NCBI RefSeq assembly: GCF_003259745.1
Contig: NZ_QLMC01000001.1
Span: 1,612,001-1,676,000, forward strand
From: Larkinella arboricola
GTDB taxonomy: Bacteria > Bacteroidota > Bacteroidia > Cytophagales > Spirosomataceae
Direction: 5' to 3'
DNA length: 64,000 nt
In this document: in pieces, positions 1-9,194 of the stretch
How the letters are laid out: every line of letters begins with the position of its first letter
Numbering within the stretch: the stretch's first letter is position 1
Notes under the pieces: model-generated
Database searches by the model: none
Seen by the model: only the letters and a program-made list of their open reading frames with translations
What the model was told of the DNA's origin: nothing
Made by a program: the position numbers and the translations under genes

Positions 1-952
1 GTTCTATTTCGGTTTTGCTGCCGCTGCCGGGTGTGCCGTTTCCGAACACGTAATCAAATTTGTTTTGTCCCTCGGGGCCGATGGGGTCCAGGCTCCAGCC
101 CTCCGAACCCAGCAGCCGGATGGCCGACGAAAAGCCGATATCCTGCCCGAAGCTCACCTTTGTTTTGCCCGCTTTGCCTTTTTTGGTGGTGATGATGATA
201 ACTCCGGCATTGGCGCGCGTTCCGTAAATGGCGGCCGCGCTGGGGCCTTTCAGGATTTCCATTGATTCAATGTCGGCGGGGTTGATGTCCGAAATCCGGT
301 TGGGTGCCTGATCCTGGTTGGTTCCCGCTCCGCTGAATGAACCCGAACCCGCGCCGGTAGCAAACTGGGAGTTGTTCACAAATACGCCATCCACCACATA
401 CAACGGTTCGGAACTGCCGTTGATGGACGAAATACCGCGTAGTTTAACGGAAATACCACCACCGGGGGCGCCACTGTTCTGCACAATATTGGCCCCGACG
501 ATTTTGCCGCTCATAGCCGCATCCAGCGTAACCGGGCGGGTTTTACCCACCAGTTCGTCGGCAGTAATCCGGGCGACGGCATTGGCGGCATTGCTGCGTT
601 TAACGCTCGTGGCCAGACCCGAAACAATCACTTCGTCCAGGCTCTGGGCCGCTTCCGTCATGGCGATGTTGACGGTGTTGGAGGATGCGGGCACGGGGGC
701 TTCCTGCGTGAGAAAACCGATGTAGGAGAAAACCAGGGTTTTGGTACCGGCGGGGGCGGCCAGGGTGTAATTACCGTCGGCGTCCGAGACGCTGCCTTTC
801 GATGAACCTTTGGCGACCACGTTGACGCCGGGCAGGGGAGAGCCGTCGGTCGAACTGGTAATTTTTCCGGACAGCGTTCGGTCCTGCGCCCAGACTCTCC
901 CCAGGCCGCCGACTACGAGCCAGACGAGCAGAAATGCATAGAATTGCTTCAT
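1..952 (-). CDS. SusC/RagA-family TonB-linked outer membrane protein, N-terminal part (runs off window start)
   Basis: About 317 residues are visible, starting at ATG 952. A signal peptide ends at VWAQ (about residue 23). A CarboxypepD_reg-like domain follows (about 25-105; motifs LPGVNV and DADGNYTL), then a short linker with LDEVIVSGLAT and the TonB plug domain (about 120-240; RITADELVGK, LRGISSING, PLYVVDGVFV, IESMEILKGPSAAAIYG). There is no STN domain. The family imports glycans or peptides across the outer membrane with a SusD lipoprotein and TonB energy. The barrel and the SusD partner lie outside the window, so the substrate cannot be called. A long leader precedes the start codon. Confidence 0.93.
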   Translation of the reverse strand, partial: MKQFYAFLLVWLVVGGLGRVWAQDRTLSGKITSSTDGSPLPGVNVVAKGSSKGSVSDADGNYTLAAPAGTKTLVFSYIGFLTQEAPVPASSNTVNIAMTEAAQSLDEVIVSGLATSVKRSNAANAVARITADELVGKTRPVTLDAAMSGKIVGANIVQNSGAPGGGISVKLRGISSINGSSEPLYVVDGVFVNNSQFATGAGSGSFSGAGTNQDQAPNRISDINPADIESMEILKGPSAAAIYGTRANAGVIIITTKKGKAGKTKVSFGQDIGFSSAIRLLGSEGWSLDPIGPEGQNKFDYVFGNGTPGSGSKTEIE

Positions 953-1315
953 TCTTAATTGGGTTGTTGTGTAAGAATAATCAAGGAGGTGGTGTGAAAA
1001 GGCAATACAAATGACAACACTCCCCAAATTGAGGAGGTAAATTCAAGACTGAAACCAAGGGATATGAAGCAGCAAACCGGAACGTTTGCCCGAGATGGCT
1101 TATGCCAGTAGATTTTATAATTGTTTGCTTCTACCGCCGATGCAATTATAGGTACTTGTAGTTAAAGCGCAAATATAATTTTGATATTATTTAAAAAGAC
1201 GGAATTTGTTAATGAGTAATCTTGGTTTGTTAAAATTAAATATTTGTATTGTTTTACTTTTAAAGTAGCGGCCTGTCAAACTGAAAATGGGGCTAAATCA
1301 GGCGTGTGCGCAGCG
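953..1315. other. Intergenic leader of the SusC-like gene and tail of DUF6134 gene
   Basis: No coding signal is seen. On the minus strand a TAnnTTTG-type element lies at 1170-1177. This would give the SusC-like gene a leader of about 210 nt. The stretch is AT-rich around 1160-1260. I see no strong hairpin or known riboswitch. Confidence 0.5.
1170..1177 (-). promoter_or_regulatory. Candidate Bacteroidota -7 element for the SusC-like gene
   Basis: Read on the minus strand this is TATATTTG followed by C, which fits the TAnnTTTG consensus of Bacteroidota sigma-ABfr promoters. No convincing TTG -33 element was found at the expected distance, so this is a candidate only. Confidence 0.35.
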
Positions 1316-1960
1316 TTAAGAATTGCTCAGGCGGATAACAAAATTCTTGATCGGATTCTTCTTGATAATTTTGATCAGCTTGCCATTCTCGTAAAAATAC
1401 TCGTCTTCCCGGTCGTCGATCCGGATGCGGTAACTGCCTTTTCGGGTGGGTTCGATGGTGGCGTAGTCGCCAAAATATTCGGCAAAAACCCGGCTGCGGC
1501 CCACGGGTTCCTCAAAATATAGCTGCATGGCCGTGAAATCAATGGGCTGGGTCTCCACGGCTTTTCGCTCGTATTTGTACTGTTTTACGTTAATATCATA
1601 ATGGTCTTTCTGCCAGATAACATCCGACAGGTAATCACCCCGGTTGCTATGGGCATCAATGTCGGAGCGCAGGAGCTGGCTGGTATTGGGGTCGAAGCGG
1701 GAAAGGGTTTTGTAGGCGATGCGTATTTTCCCGAAAAACCAGAACTCCACGTTGCAGGTTTGATCATAAACCACGGAAGCTGGACTGGTAACCTGCGCGA
1801 CGGTCATGTGACCGATGGTAATGCCGGCAATTTCGATGTCGTATTTTTGGGTGATGGTCTGGCAGAAACTGCGTGTACAAGTCAGCATCAGCAAGCCGAA
1901 AATCAGAACGAATTGTAGCACGTTGGGGTTGGGTTTGTTTCTATGGTTTTGAATCGTCAA
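1316..1960 (-). CDS. DUF6134-like secreted protein
   Basis: A 214-residue protein with an N-terminal hydrophobic segment (about 14-30, ending SFCQ), so it is probably exported to the periplasm. The body is beta-rich, with phrases typical of DUF6134-like proteins: YDIEIAGITIGHMTV, an RIAYKTLSRFD strand and IIKKN near the end. Function is unknown. The only in-frame starts are non-ATG: TTG at 1960, which keeps a basic n-region (HRNK), or GTG at 1921, which gives a minimal signal peptide. It is divergent from the hexosaminidase, with only about 20 bp between start codons if the TTG is used. Confidence 0.6.
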   Translation of the reverse strand: MTIQNHRNKPNPNVLQFVLIFGLLMLTCTRSFCQTITQKYDIEIAGITIGHMTVAQVTSPASVVYDQTCNVEFWFFGKIRIAYKTLSRFDPNTSQLLRSDIDAHSNRGDYLSDVIWQKDHYDINVKQYKYERKAVETQPIDFTAMQLYFEEPVGRSRVFAEYFGDYATIEPTRKGSYRIRIDDREDEYFYENGKLIKIIKKNPIKNFVIRLSNS

Positions 1961-1980
1961 AAACTCAACAGCTTGTCTTT

Positions 1981-4335
1981 ATGTTTAAAAAAGGTTTTTT
2001 GTGGTTGGGTATTCTCCTGTCTTTTACCTGTCTGGGTCAGTCGGAAAACCGGTGTCCGATTATTCCCCGGCCAGCCCATCTTGAAACCCGTGAAGGCCGT
2101 TTTGTGCTGAGTAACACCACCATTGTCCGGATTCCGGCTGCAAACCCGGAACTGCGAACGCTGGCCGAAAATTTCATCCGGCAGGTCAATACCGCCAGTG
2201 GCCTGACTCTTGGCATTCAGTCTGCTAACGAATCCGGGGCCGCCGAAAGTGTGCTGACGTTCCGTTCCGTCGGGGATACGGGTCTGGGTGCGGAAGGCTA
2301 CCGAATGGATGTTACTACCAGGACAATAACGATTGAAGCGGCCCAGCCAGCGGGATTTTTTTACGCGATTCAATCGCTGTATCAGCTTCTGCCGCCCGAA
2401 ATTTTTAGTTCGACCCGAGTTTCAACGGCTGTAAACTGGTCCGTTCCCGCTTGCCGGATCGAGGATCAGCCGCGTTACTCATACCGTGGACTGCATCTGG
2501 ACGTAGCCCGGCATTTCTTCCCGGTTTCGTTTATCAAAAAATACATTGACCTGCTGGCCCTGCACAAGTTCAACACGTTTCACTGGCACCTGACCGACGA
2601 TCAGGGCTGGCGAATCGAAATTAAAAAGTACCCCAAGCTCACGCAGGTGGGTAGCCAGCGTCAGGAAACCCTGATCGGTCATTATTATGAGTCTGATCCG
2701 CAGCAGTTTGACGGAAAACCGTACGGCGGTTTTTATACCCAGGAGGAAGTGCGCGAGGTGGTGCGGTATGCCCAATCCAGATACGTTACGGTAATTCCGG
2801 AGATTGAAATGCCGGGTCACGCGCTGGCGGCTCTGGCGGCTTATCCGGAGTACGGCTGTTCTGACGGCCCCTACGAAACCGCCACCAAATGGGGGATTTT
2901 TACTGATGTTTTCTGCCCGTACGAAAAGACTTTTACCTTTTTGCAGGACATTCTGAGCGAAGTGATGGACCTGTTTCCCGGCCCCTATATTCACATCGGC
3001 GGGGATGAATGCCCGAAAGTAGCCTGGAAGAGAAGCCCGTATTGCCAGCAACTGATCAAAAAACTGAAACTGAAAAACGAAAATCAGTTACAAAGCTATT
3101 TTACCGCCCGCATCGACAAATTCATCACGTCAAAAGGTCGTAAAATGATTGGCTGGGACGAGATCATGGATGGTAACGCACCGCCGATTCAGGTTTCACC
3201 AAGTGCCACGGTGATGAGCTGGCGGGGTGTTGAAGGCGGTATTCGGGCGGCCCGGCTGGGCCATGATGTGATTATGACGCCCGAGAATTTTGTGTACCTG
3301 GATCATTATCAGGGTGATCGGGCGCAGGAGCCGCTGGCGTTTGGGCGGTTGACACCGTTGGAAGAAACGTACTCCTACAACCCGACTCCGGCAGAGTTGC
3401 CCGACCGTGTTCAAAAGCATATGATGGGCATTCAGGCCAATGTCTGGACGGAATACCTCAAAACGCCCGGTCAGGTTGAGTACATGGTCTGGCCGCGGGC
3501 CGCTGCGGTGGCCGAAATTGCCTGGACACCCGCTACGCAAAAGAGCTGGCCGGATTTTACCCAACGCCTTCCAGATTTGTTTCGTCGGCTGGATTACCTT
3601 CAGACAACTTATTCCCGGGCTTATTACGCCGTTCGGATCGAATCAATGCCGCAGTCGGATGGGCATGTACAGCTTGCCTTGTTTACCAACGAAAAAGCCG
3701 CCGAGATTCGCTATACGACAGACGGTTCGGAGCCCGGCAGCCAATCCGTCCGTTACGACCGTCCGCTGCGGCTGGATAAACCGACTTCTCTTAAAGCCGT
3801 TACGGTCAAAAACGGTCAGGTGATTGGGGCTGTACAGCGGTGGAACGTTGCAGTTTCCAAAGCGACCGGCAAAACCATCCGGCTGGCCACGCCGACTATG
3901 AAGCCCCGCGACGCCGACCCGGCCATCCTGATCGACGGACAATACGGGACCACGGTTGGCTATTTGCAGGAAATGCAGGGTGTTGCCGGAGTGAAAACCG
4001 CCGATCTGAACGCTACGATTGACCTGACAGAACCGCAGTCCATCCAGACCGTGACGATTGGCCTGGTGAGGGCAACGGCTGGTAGTATTTTACTTCCCAG
4101 AGCGGTGGAAGTGGCGGTTTCGGACGACGGACAAGCCTTTCGAACCGTTAAAACCGTGTCGATGAACCCGACCGAGCGGGGCAAACAGGCCATCATTCGC
4201 CAGACGCTCACCTTCGAACCGGTACGCGGTCGGTATGTGCGGATCATTGCCCGCAATGTGGGCAAGGTGCCCGCCGGAATGCCCAAGGCCGGACAGTCTG
4301 CCTGGATCGTGGCCGATGAGATTACCGTCGACTAA
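1981..4335 (+). CDS. Family GH20 beta-N-acetylhexosaminidase
   Basis: A 784-residue secreted enzyme expected to remove terminal beta-GlcNAc/GalNAc. The ATG at 1981 was chosen because it opens a good signal peptide (basic MFKKG, hydrophobic core, cleavage near CLGQ). A longer in-frame upstream start would overlap the divergent gene. Order: signal peptide, GH20b N-domain (about 30-150), TIM-barrel catalytic domain (about 160-510) with the HIGGDE motif and the catalytic Asp-Glu pair at 342-343, a chitobiase C-like beta domain (about 535-600; IRYTTDGSEPG), and a C-terminal F5/8-type carbohydrate-binding-like domain (about 630-784). It probably acts in the periplasm or at the outer membrane on chitooligosaccharides or glycoprotein glycans. 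No SusCD genes adjoin it. Confidence 0.93.
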   Translation: MFKKGFLWLGILLSFTCLGQSENRCPIIPRPAHLETREGRFVLSNTTIVRIPAANPELRTLAENFIRQVNTASGLTLGIQSANESGAAESVLTFRSVGDTGLGAEGYRMDVTTRTITIEAAQPAGFFYAIQSLYQLLPPEIFSSTRVSTAVNWSVPACRIEDQPRYSYRGLHLDVARHFFPVSFIKKYIDLLALHKFNTFHWHLTDDQGWRIEIKKYPKLTQVGSQRQETLIGHYYESDPQQFDGKPYGGFYTQEEVREVVRYAQSRYVTVIPEIEMPGHALAALAAYPEYGCSDGPYETATKWGIFTDVFCPYEKTFTFLQDILSEVMDLFPGPYIHIGGDECPKVAWKRSPYCQQLIKKLKLKNENQLQSYFTARIDKFITSKGRKMIGWDEIMDGNAPPIQVSPSATVMSWRGVEGGIRAARLGHDVIMTPENFVYLDHYQGDRAQEPLAFGRLTPLEETYSYNPTPAELPDRVQKHMMGIQANVWTEYLKTPGQVEYMVWPRAAAVAEIAWTPATQKSWPDFTQRLPDLFRRLDYLQTTYSRAYYAVRIESMPQSDGHVQLALFTNEKAAEIRYTTDGSEPGSQSVRYDRPLRLDKPTSLKAVTVKNGQVIGAVQRWNVAVSKATGKTIRLATPTMKPRDADPAILIDGQYGTTVGYLQEMQGVAGVKTADLNATIDLTEPQSIQTVTIGLVRATAGSILLPRAVEVAVSDDGQAFRTVKTVSMNPTERGKQAIIRQTLTFEPVRGRYVRIIARNVGKVPAGMPKAGQSAWIVADEITVD

Positions 4336-4422
4336 AAGAGATTGGTTTTTAGGGGCGGTTTTACCGAAGCGTAAGAATTTTCTTTATCTTCCGCTTTCAT
4401 CTGCTCACGATTTATTCTGCTC

Positions 4423-5883
4423 ATGGCTGATTCCACCGAACTCTTAACCGAAGAAAAAACCGAACTGAAACGCTCCCTGGGCTTTCTGGATGCAACCCTG
4501 CTGGTGTCGGGTTCCATGATTGGCTCCGGGATTTTTATTGTCAGCGCCGATATGTCCCGCAACGTCGGGTCGGCGGGTTGGTTGCTGTTGCTCTGGGTAT
4601 TGACGGGGGTTATTACCGTGACGGCGGCCCTGAGCTACGGCGAGCTGGCGGGTATGATGCCCAAGGCGGGCGGGCAGTTTGTGTACATTCAGCGGGCGTA
4701 CGGTTCGTTGCTGGGGTTCGTCTACGGCTGGACGGTATTTGCGGTGATTCAGACCGGAACCATTGCCGCCGTGGCGGTGGCCTTTACCAAGTTTACGGCG
4801 GTTTTTGTACCGGCTTTGAATCCGGAAAATATTCTGTTCAGCATTGCATCCTTTCCCATCAAGGCATCGTCGCTGTTTGCGATTGGGAGCATCGTGCTTC
4901 TGACCTGGATCAACAGTCAGGGGATTCAGAGCGGCAAGCTGATTCAGAACGTGTTTACTTCGGCCAAGCTGGTGGCCTTGCTGGGGCTGATCGTCGTCGG
5001 TATTGTGGTCGGGTCGAATACCGGGACGCTCTCGGTCAATTTTCAGAATGCGTGGGCGGCTACGCAGACCGCTGCCGACGGAACGGTTTTTCCGATCACC
5101 GGAATGGCCCTGCTGCTGGCCCTGGGCGTGTCGATGATTGGGTCGCTTTTTTCGGCCGATTCGTGGAACAACGTAACGTTTATTGCCGGTGAAATCCGCG
5201 ACCCGCGCCGGAATATTCCGCTGAGTCTTTTTACCGGCACCCTGCTGGTAACGACCATTTACGCCCTGGCTAACATTGCTTACCTGTCGTTACTGCCCCT
5301 GCAAGGGTCGCCGACGGCACCGGATGTGCTGGGCCGTGGCATTCAGTTTGCCGAGTACGATCGGGTGGCGACGGCGGCTGTTTCCCTCATATTCGGCGAT
5401 GTGGCCGTTGCGATTATGGCCGTCCTGATCATGGTGTCGACGTTTGGCTGCAACAACGGTCTGATTCTGTCGGGTGCCCGGCTTTACTACGCAATGGCCA
5501 AAGACGGTCTATTTCTGAAAACGGCGGCCCATCTGAATAAAAATTCGGTTCCGGGCAAAGCCCTCTGGTTGCAGTGCATCTGGGCGTCGGCCCTGTGCTT
5601 ATCGGGGAAGTACGGTGATTTACTGGACTATTGTACGTTTGCTTCTCTGGTGTTTTACATTGTTACCATCGGTGGGCTTTTTCTGCTCCGGCGTAAGGAA
5701 CCCGACGCCGAACGGCCCTACAGAGCGTTCGGGTATCCGATAATTCCGGCGCTGTATATCATCGCCGGGGTAACGATCTGCCTGATTCTGTTGAAAGAAA
5801 AAACGTTCAATACCGGCATGGGCCTGTTGATTGCCGGGTTGGGCGTTCCGATTTATTTTATGACGTCACGGGCCCGAAAATAG
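4423..5883 (+). CDS. APC-superfamily amino acid permease
   Basis: A 486-residue inner-membrane protein with about 12 hydrophobic spans. The start of span 1 carries the APC signature GSMIGSGIFIV (about 27-37), and the following loop has the conserved SYGELAGMMPKAGGQFVYI segment. This resembles the LAT-like/eukaryotic-type amino acid transporter branch. A cytoplasmic acidic N-terminus precedes span 1. Substrate cannot be told from sequence. It sits 87 bp after the hexosaminidase on the same strand, but there is no evident functional link. Confidence 0.9.
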   Translation: MADSTELLTEEKTELKRSLGFLDATLLVSGSMIGSGIFIVSADMSRNVGSAGWLLLLWVLTGVITVTAALSYGELAGMMPKAGGQFVYIQRAYGSLLGFVYGWTVFAVIQTGTIAAVAVAFTKFTAVFVPALNPENILFSIASFPIKASSLFAIGSIVLLTWINSQGIQSGKLIQNVFTSAKLVALLGLIVVGIVVGSNTGTLSVNFQNAWAATQTAADGTVFPITGMALLLALGVSMIGSLFSADSWNNVTFIAGEIRDPRRNIPLSLFTGTLLVTTIYALANIAYLSLLPLQGSPTAPDVLGRGIQFAEYDRVATAAVSLIFGDVAVAIMAVLIMVSTFGCNNGLILSGARLYYAMAKDGLFLKTAAHLNKNSVPGKALWLQCIWASALCLSGKYGDLLDYCTFASLVFYIVTIGGLFLLRRKEPDAERPYRAFGYPIIPALYIIAGVTICLILLKEKTFNTGMGLLIAGLGVPIYFMTSRARK

Positions 5884-6024
5884 GGGAGAGTGAGCGAATA
5901 CCGTTTGCAATTCCTGCACACCTTTGCGCAATACACGCGCAGGAAAAAGCAATTCGGGCATTATTCTCTTCTGAAATTTCGGGAAATGAAATTACTTGCT
6001 GGCATTTGCTGAAAAGATATTCCA

Positions 6025-6807
6025 ATGAATGTATTGATTGTTGAAGACGAAGATCTGGCGGTGCGGAAGCTGCGGAAATTGGTGCAGGAGGTAGACCCCT
6101 CGCTCCAGATCGCGGGCGTAACGGCTAGTATTGAAGATACCGTAAACTGGTTGAAAAGTAACCCGTCGCCTGACCTGATTTTCATGGATATAGAACTGGC
6201 CGACGGACAGAGTTTTGAGATCTTTGAACAGATTGAGGTCAGCAGCACCGTTATTTTTACAACCTCGTACGATGAATACGCCCTGCAGGCTTTCAAGGTC
6301 AACAGCATCGACTATCTGCTCAAGCCCATTCAAAAGGATGATTTACAGCGAAGTCTGAAGAAATTCCGGGATTTGCAGCAGCGCCGGACCGAAGTCAATG
6401 AGCCGCCAAATCAGACGATAAACCTTGATAAATTACTGCGCGAACTGCAATTGCAGCAGCCGAAAGAATACCGCCGACGGTTTCTGGTTCGTCTGGGGCA
6501 GCGGCTTCTGTCGGTAGAAGTGCAGGACATTGCCTTCTTCTTTACCGACGAACGGTTTAGCTTTTTTAAAACCTGGAACAACCAGAAATACCTGATCGAC
6601 TACACGCTCGACGAACTGGAGGATGCCCTGGACCCGTCGATGTTCTTCCGTATCAACCGGGGTGTTATTGTGACGCACAACACCGTTGAGCAAATCCAGC
6701 CCTATTTCGGAAACCGGCTTTCGCTGACACTCAAACCCGTTTTTGAAAAAGAAGCCATTGTGAGCCGCGAGAAAGTTAGCGATTTTAAAATCTGGATGGG
6801 AAAATAA
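6025..6807 (+). CDS. LytTR-family response regulator
   Basis: 260 residues. A receiver domain (1-115) has the acidic pair in VEDED, phospho-acceptor Asp55 (IFMDIE), Thr near 79-80 and Lys100 before Pro (LLKP). A linker rich in Gln/Leu follows, then a C-terminal LytTR DNA-binding domain (about 152-260; FRINRGVIV, RLSLTLKP). In this family the partner is usually a LytS/YpdA-type 5TM or 7TM histidine kinase. None is adjacent, so it is an orphan within this window. It is flanked by an unrelated permease and peptidase and has its own 140-bp upstream gap. Confidence 0.93.
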   Translation: MNVLIVEDEDLAVRKLRKLVQEVDPSLQIAGVTASIEDTVNWLKSNPSPDLIFMDIELADGQSFEIFEQIEVSSTVIFTTSYDEYALQAFKVNSIDYLLKPIQKDDLQRSLKKFRDLQQRRTEVNEPPNQTINLDKLLRELQLQQPKEYRRRFLVRLGQRLLSVEVQDIAFFFTDERFSFFKTWNNQKYLIDYTLDELEDALDPSMFFRINRGVIVTHNTVEQIQPYFGNRLSLTLKPVFEKEAIVSREKVSDFKIWMGK

Positions 6808-6903
6808 GACGTTCTCTCATCTCTTCCGGAATTTCCAGCGTACATCAGTTGCCAAAACCTTGCGGCTTGGGTAGTCGTTTAGTACTCAAACGACTACCTG
6901 CCA

Positions 6904-8244
6904 ATGAACCGCATCGTATTCCTCAACCGTCTTCTTTTCATCCTTCTGGCGGGCGTATTGAGTGCCTGTACCAGTGTTGGGCCAACAAAGTTATTCCGGC
7001 CTGCTTCACCGCATGAACAGTATGCCAAGTCGCTTCGGGACGCCCGGCTGGAACGCACGGCCCTGGGAACCGACTGGCTGAACACCGCTGACCGGGCCCT
7101 GAAAGATTCGGTGATGATTAACGCGCCGTATCGGGAAAGCGGTTATTTCGCGGCCAACCGGCCTTTTGCGCTCGGATACCGTCTGAACGGGCAGCGGGGC
7201 GATAAATTCATTGTCAAAGTGGATGTGGAGGGGCAGGAACCCGTACAGCTTTTCATCGATATTTTTGAACTGAATGAAGCCAACCGGAATCCCAACCGGC
7301 TCACGTCAGCCAAAGCCGATACCAACCAACTGACGTTTGAAGTGCTCCGCACCCGGACACACCTGATCCGGATTCAGCCCGAACTGTTACGCAGTGGCCG
7401 GTACACTATTTCCATTACGCGCGAACCCATTCTGGGCTTTCCGGTGCAGGGGCGCGACAGCCGCCAGATCAGCAGTTATTTCGGAGCCTCGCGCGATGCG
7501 GGCCGTCGGCGGCATGAAGGCATCGACATTTTTGCGCCCCGGGGAACGCCCGCGCTGGCCGCTTCCGACGGCTATATTTCCGGCGTCGGAACGAATAATC
7601 TGGGCGGAAACGTGGTATATCTGTCCGATTCCCGGCGAAATCAGACGCTTTATTACGCCCACCTCGATTCTCAGGCGGTTCAACAGGGACGGCGGGTGTC
7701 GGTGGGTGATACCGTGGGCTTTATCGGTAATACCGGCAACGCCCGCACAACGGCTCCGCACCTGCATTTTGGCATTTACTCATTTAATTCCGGGGCCGTT
7801 GATCCCCTGCCCTTTGTCCGGCGCGGAACGGGTCCGGCCCGCCAGACGCTGGTAGCGACTGAAACCCTGGGCGATTCCGTCCGAATTTCGGCCACCCGGG
7901 CGGTGATCCGACAGTCGCCCGACGGCGATGCCCCCATTTTACGGACCCTACCACGGTCTTCGGCGTTTGCTATTGCAGGCGGAACTGCCACCTGGCTGCG
8001 GGTTGAATTGCCGGATGGAACCAAGGGATACGTTTCGAGCGGGGTTGTCGAACCCGCGCGTCGGGCGTTGCGCCGGGCTCCGTTGCCAACCGGTATGGAT
8101 TTGCTGGAAGCCGCCGGTACGAGAGCCGCCGTGATCGAAACCCTGTCGGCCGGAACCGTCGTTGAAGTGCTGGGTGTCTTTGGTTCATACCAGTTGGTGC
8201 GCCACGCGACCGGGCTGACCGGCTGGCTTTCGCAAACCCCCTAA
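6904..8244 (+). CDS. M23-family metallopeptidase lipoprotein with SH3-like repeats
   Basis: 446 residues. An SPII lipobox LSAC puts the lipidated cysteine at residue 22. The N-terminal beta region is uncharacterised. The LytM/M23 domain (about 185-310) has a complete zinc site: His204-x3-Asp208 (HEGID) and His286-Leu-His288 (HLHFG). Two bacterial SH3-like modules follow (about 320-385 and 400-446, ending in GWLSQTP). It is expected to be an endopeptidase cutting peptidoglycan cross-links from the periplasmic face of the outer membrane, with the SH3 modules binding cell wall. All catalytic residues are present, so it is probably active rather than an EnvC-like activator. A hairpin terminator follows closely. 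Confidence 0.93.
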   Translation: MNRIVFLNRLLFILLAGVLSACTSVGPTKLFRPASPHEQYAKSLRDARLERTALGTDWLNTADRALKDSVMINAPYRESGYFAANRPFALGYRLNGQRGDKFIVKVDVEGQEPVQLFIDIFELNEANRNPNRLTSAKADTNQLTFEVLRTRTHLIRIQPELLRSGRYTISITREPILGFPVQGRDSRQISSYFGASRDAGRRRHEGIDIFAPRGTPALAASDGYISGVGTNNLGGNVVYLSDSRRNQTLYYAHLDSQAVQQGRRVSVGDTVGFIGNTGNARTTAPHLHFGIYSFNSGAVDPLPFVRRGTGPARQTLVATETLGDSVRISATRAVIRQSPDGDAPILRTLPRSSAFAIAGGTATWLRVELPDGTKGYVSSGVVEPARRALRRAPLPTGMDLLEAAGTRAAVIETLSAGTVVEVLGVFGSYQLVRHATGLTGWLSQTP

Positions 8245-8245
8245 C

Positions 8246-8287
8246 ATCAAAAAGCCGCCCGCTTCGTTGGAAGCAGGCGGCTTTGAT
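8246..8287. terminator. Hairpin terminator between convergent genes
   Basis: A GC-rich stem (AAAGCCGCC paired with GGCGGCTTT, extended by CGCTTC/GAAGC with one bulge) with A/T flanks on both sides. It sits between the convergent M23 and DUF4136 genes and could serve both. Confidence 0.75.
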
Positions 8288-8321
8288 CAAATCGGTTCAA
8301 GCGTTGGCTTGTGCGATCTGC

Positions 8322-8897
8322 TTATTTTTCTTTGACTGAGCTGTAGTCAGAACCGGCGCTTTCGGGAAGCTGTTTCATGATACTGTCAACCGTAGTCCGG
8401 TAGGCCACATCACGGTTGCGGTCTTTCTTGCTTTGGTTCAATTGACCGGTTGCCCAGCCCTGCCAGATGATGTCATTCGTGCGGGCATCATATACATTAA
8501 TCACCACCCGGTTTTCTTCATACTGGCGCGTATAGACGTTGTTATAACCGGGGTTATACCACATCCAGTACGGCGACCAGGTGTTGTTTGACTGCACTTG
8601 CTGACGGTCTTTCGAGTCAGAGAAGAAACGAATCACCAGATCAGCTTCGCCCCCTACAACGGGTTTGTACCCTTTCGCCTGCATCGATTTTTCAATGGCA
8701 TCCGCAATCCGGCGCTGGTTCAGGTTGCTGCCCGCAATCGGGTCAGCGTTACGACGTTGGTCGGCTTCTACCCGGAAGGTACTAAACTGACGAACGTTTA
8801 CTTTCGGGTCGTAGTCATGTTTGACGTTAATGGATGGCGCACAACTTGCTAACAGACCCACCATGAAAAGACTGGCAATTATGCTCTTGATATTCAT
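8322..8897 (-). CDS. DUF4136-domain lipoprotein
   Basis: 191 residues. The lipobox LLASC gives lipidated Cys19. After it come INVKHDYDPKVNV and FSTFRV, typical of DUF4136. The rest has an ADLVIRF strand, NNTWSPYWMWYNPGY and a VVINVYDARTNDIIWQGWATG segment, also usual for this family. Function is unknown; members are envelope lipoproteins often linked to stress. It has its own upstream region with a candidate TAnnTTTG element, and shares a downstream terminator with the convergent M23 gene. Confidence 0.88.
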   Translation of the reverse strand: MNIKSIIASLFMVGLLASCAPSINVKHDYDPKVNVRQFSTFRVEADQRRNADPIAGSNLNQRRIADAIEKSMQAKGYKPVVGGEADLVIRFFSDSKDRQQVQSNNTWSPYWMWYNPGYNNVYTRQYEENRVVINVYDARTNDIIWQGWATGQLNQSKKDRNRDVAYRTTVDSIMKQLPESAGSDYSSVKEK

Positions 8898-9021
8898 AGG
8901 TTGTTTAATGTTGAAAGTGGACTGGGTTACTATCGTATGAGTTCGAAAAATTGAGCGAACTACTTGTTAACGCTGGATATTTTCTTATTAGTATTTGCTC
9001 AGTTAAATAACTAATTTCTTA

Positions 9022-9029
9022 CAAACTTA
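9022..9029 (-). promoter_or_regulatory. Candidate -7 promoter element for DUF4136 gene
   Basis: Minus-strand TAAGTTTG fits the TAnnTTTG consensus and lies about 125 bp upstream of the start codon. No clear -33 TTG was seen. Confidence 0.35.
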
Positions 9030-9138
9030 GTTCGTTTTCTTACGGAAGATATATAGGTATCCGTTTCTACTTATTTTGACCGTAAGTAGTTGATATATAG
9101 CGATTTATTCGATGATGATTTGTTGGTGTGATGGCAAT

Positions 9139-9176
9139 AAAAAACCACCAGCCTTAGGGGACTGGTGGTTAAAAAA
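9139..9176 (-). terminator. Rho-independent terminator of the YceI gene
   Basis: Perfect 9-bp stem AACCACCAG/CTGGTGGTT with a 10-base loop. On the minus strand a U-tract follows (A-run at 9139-9144). It lies about 20 bp past the YceI stop. Confidence 0.8.
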
Positions 9177-9194
9177 TGTTAAAAAGATTGGGGG

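Larger units (their letters stand above)
8898..9194. other. Intergenic region upstream of DUF4136 and downstream of YceI gene
   Basis: AT-rich noncoding stretch. It holds a candidate minus-strand -7 element (9022-9029) for the DUF4136 gene and the YceI terminator (9139-9176). I see no other gene. Confidence 0.5.
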
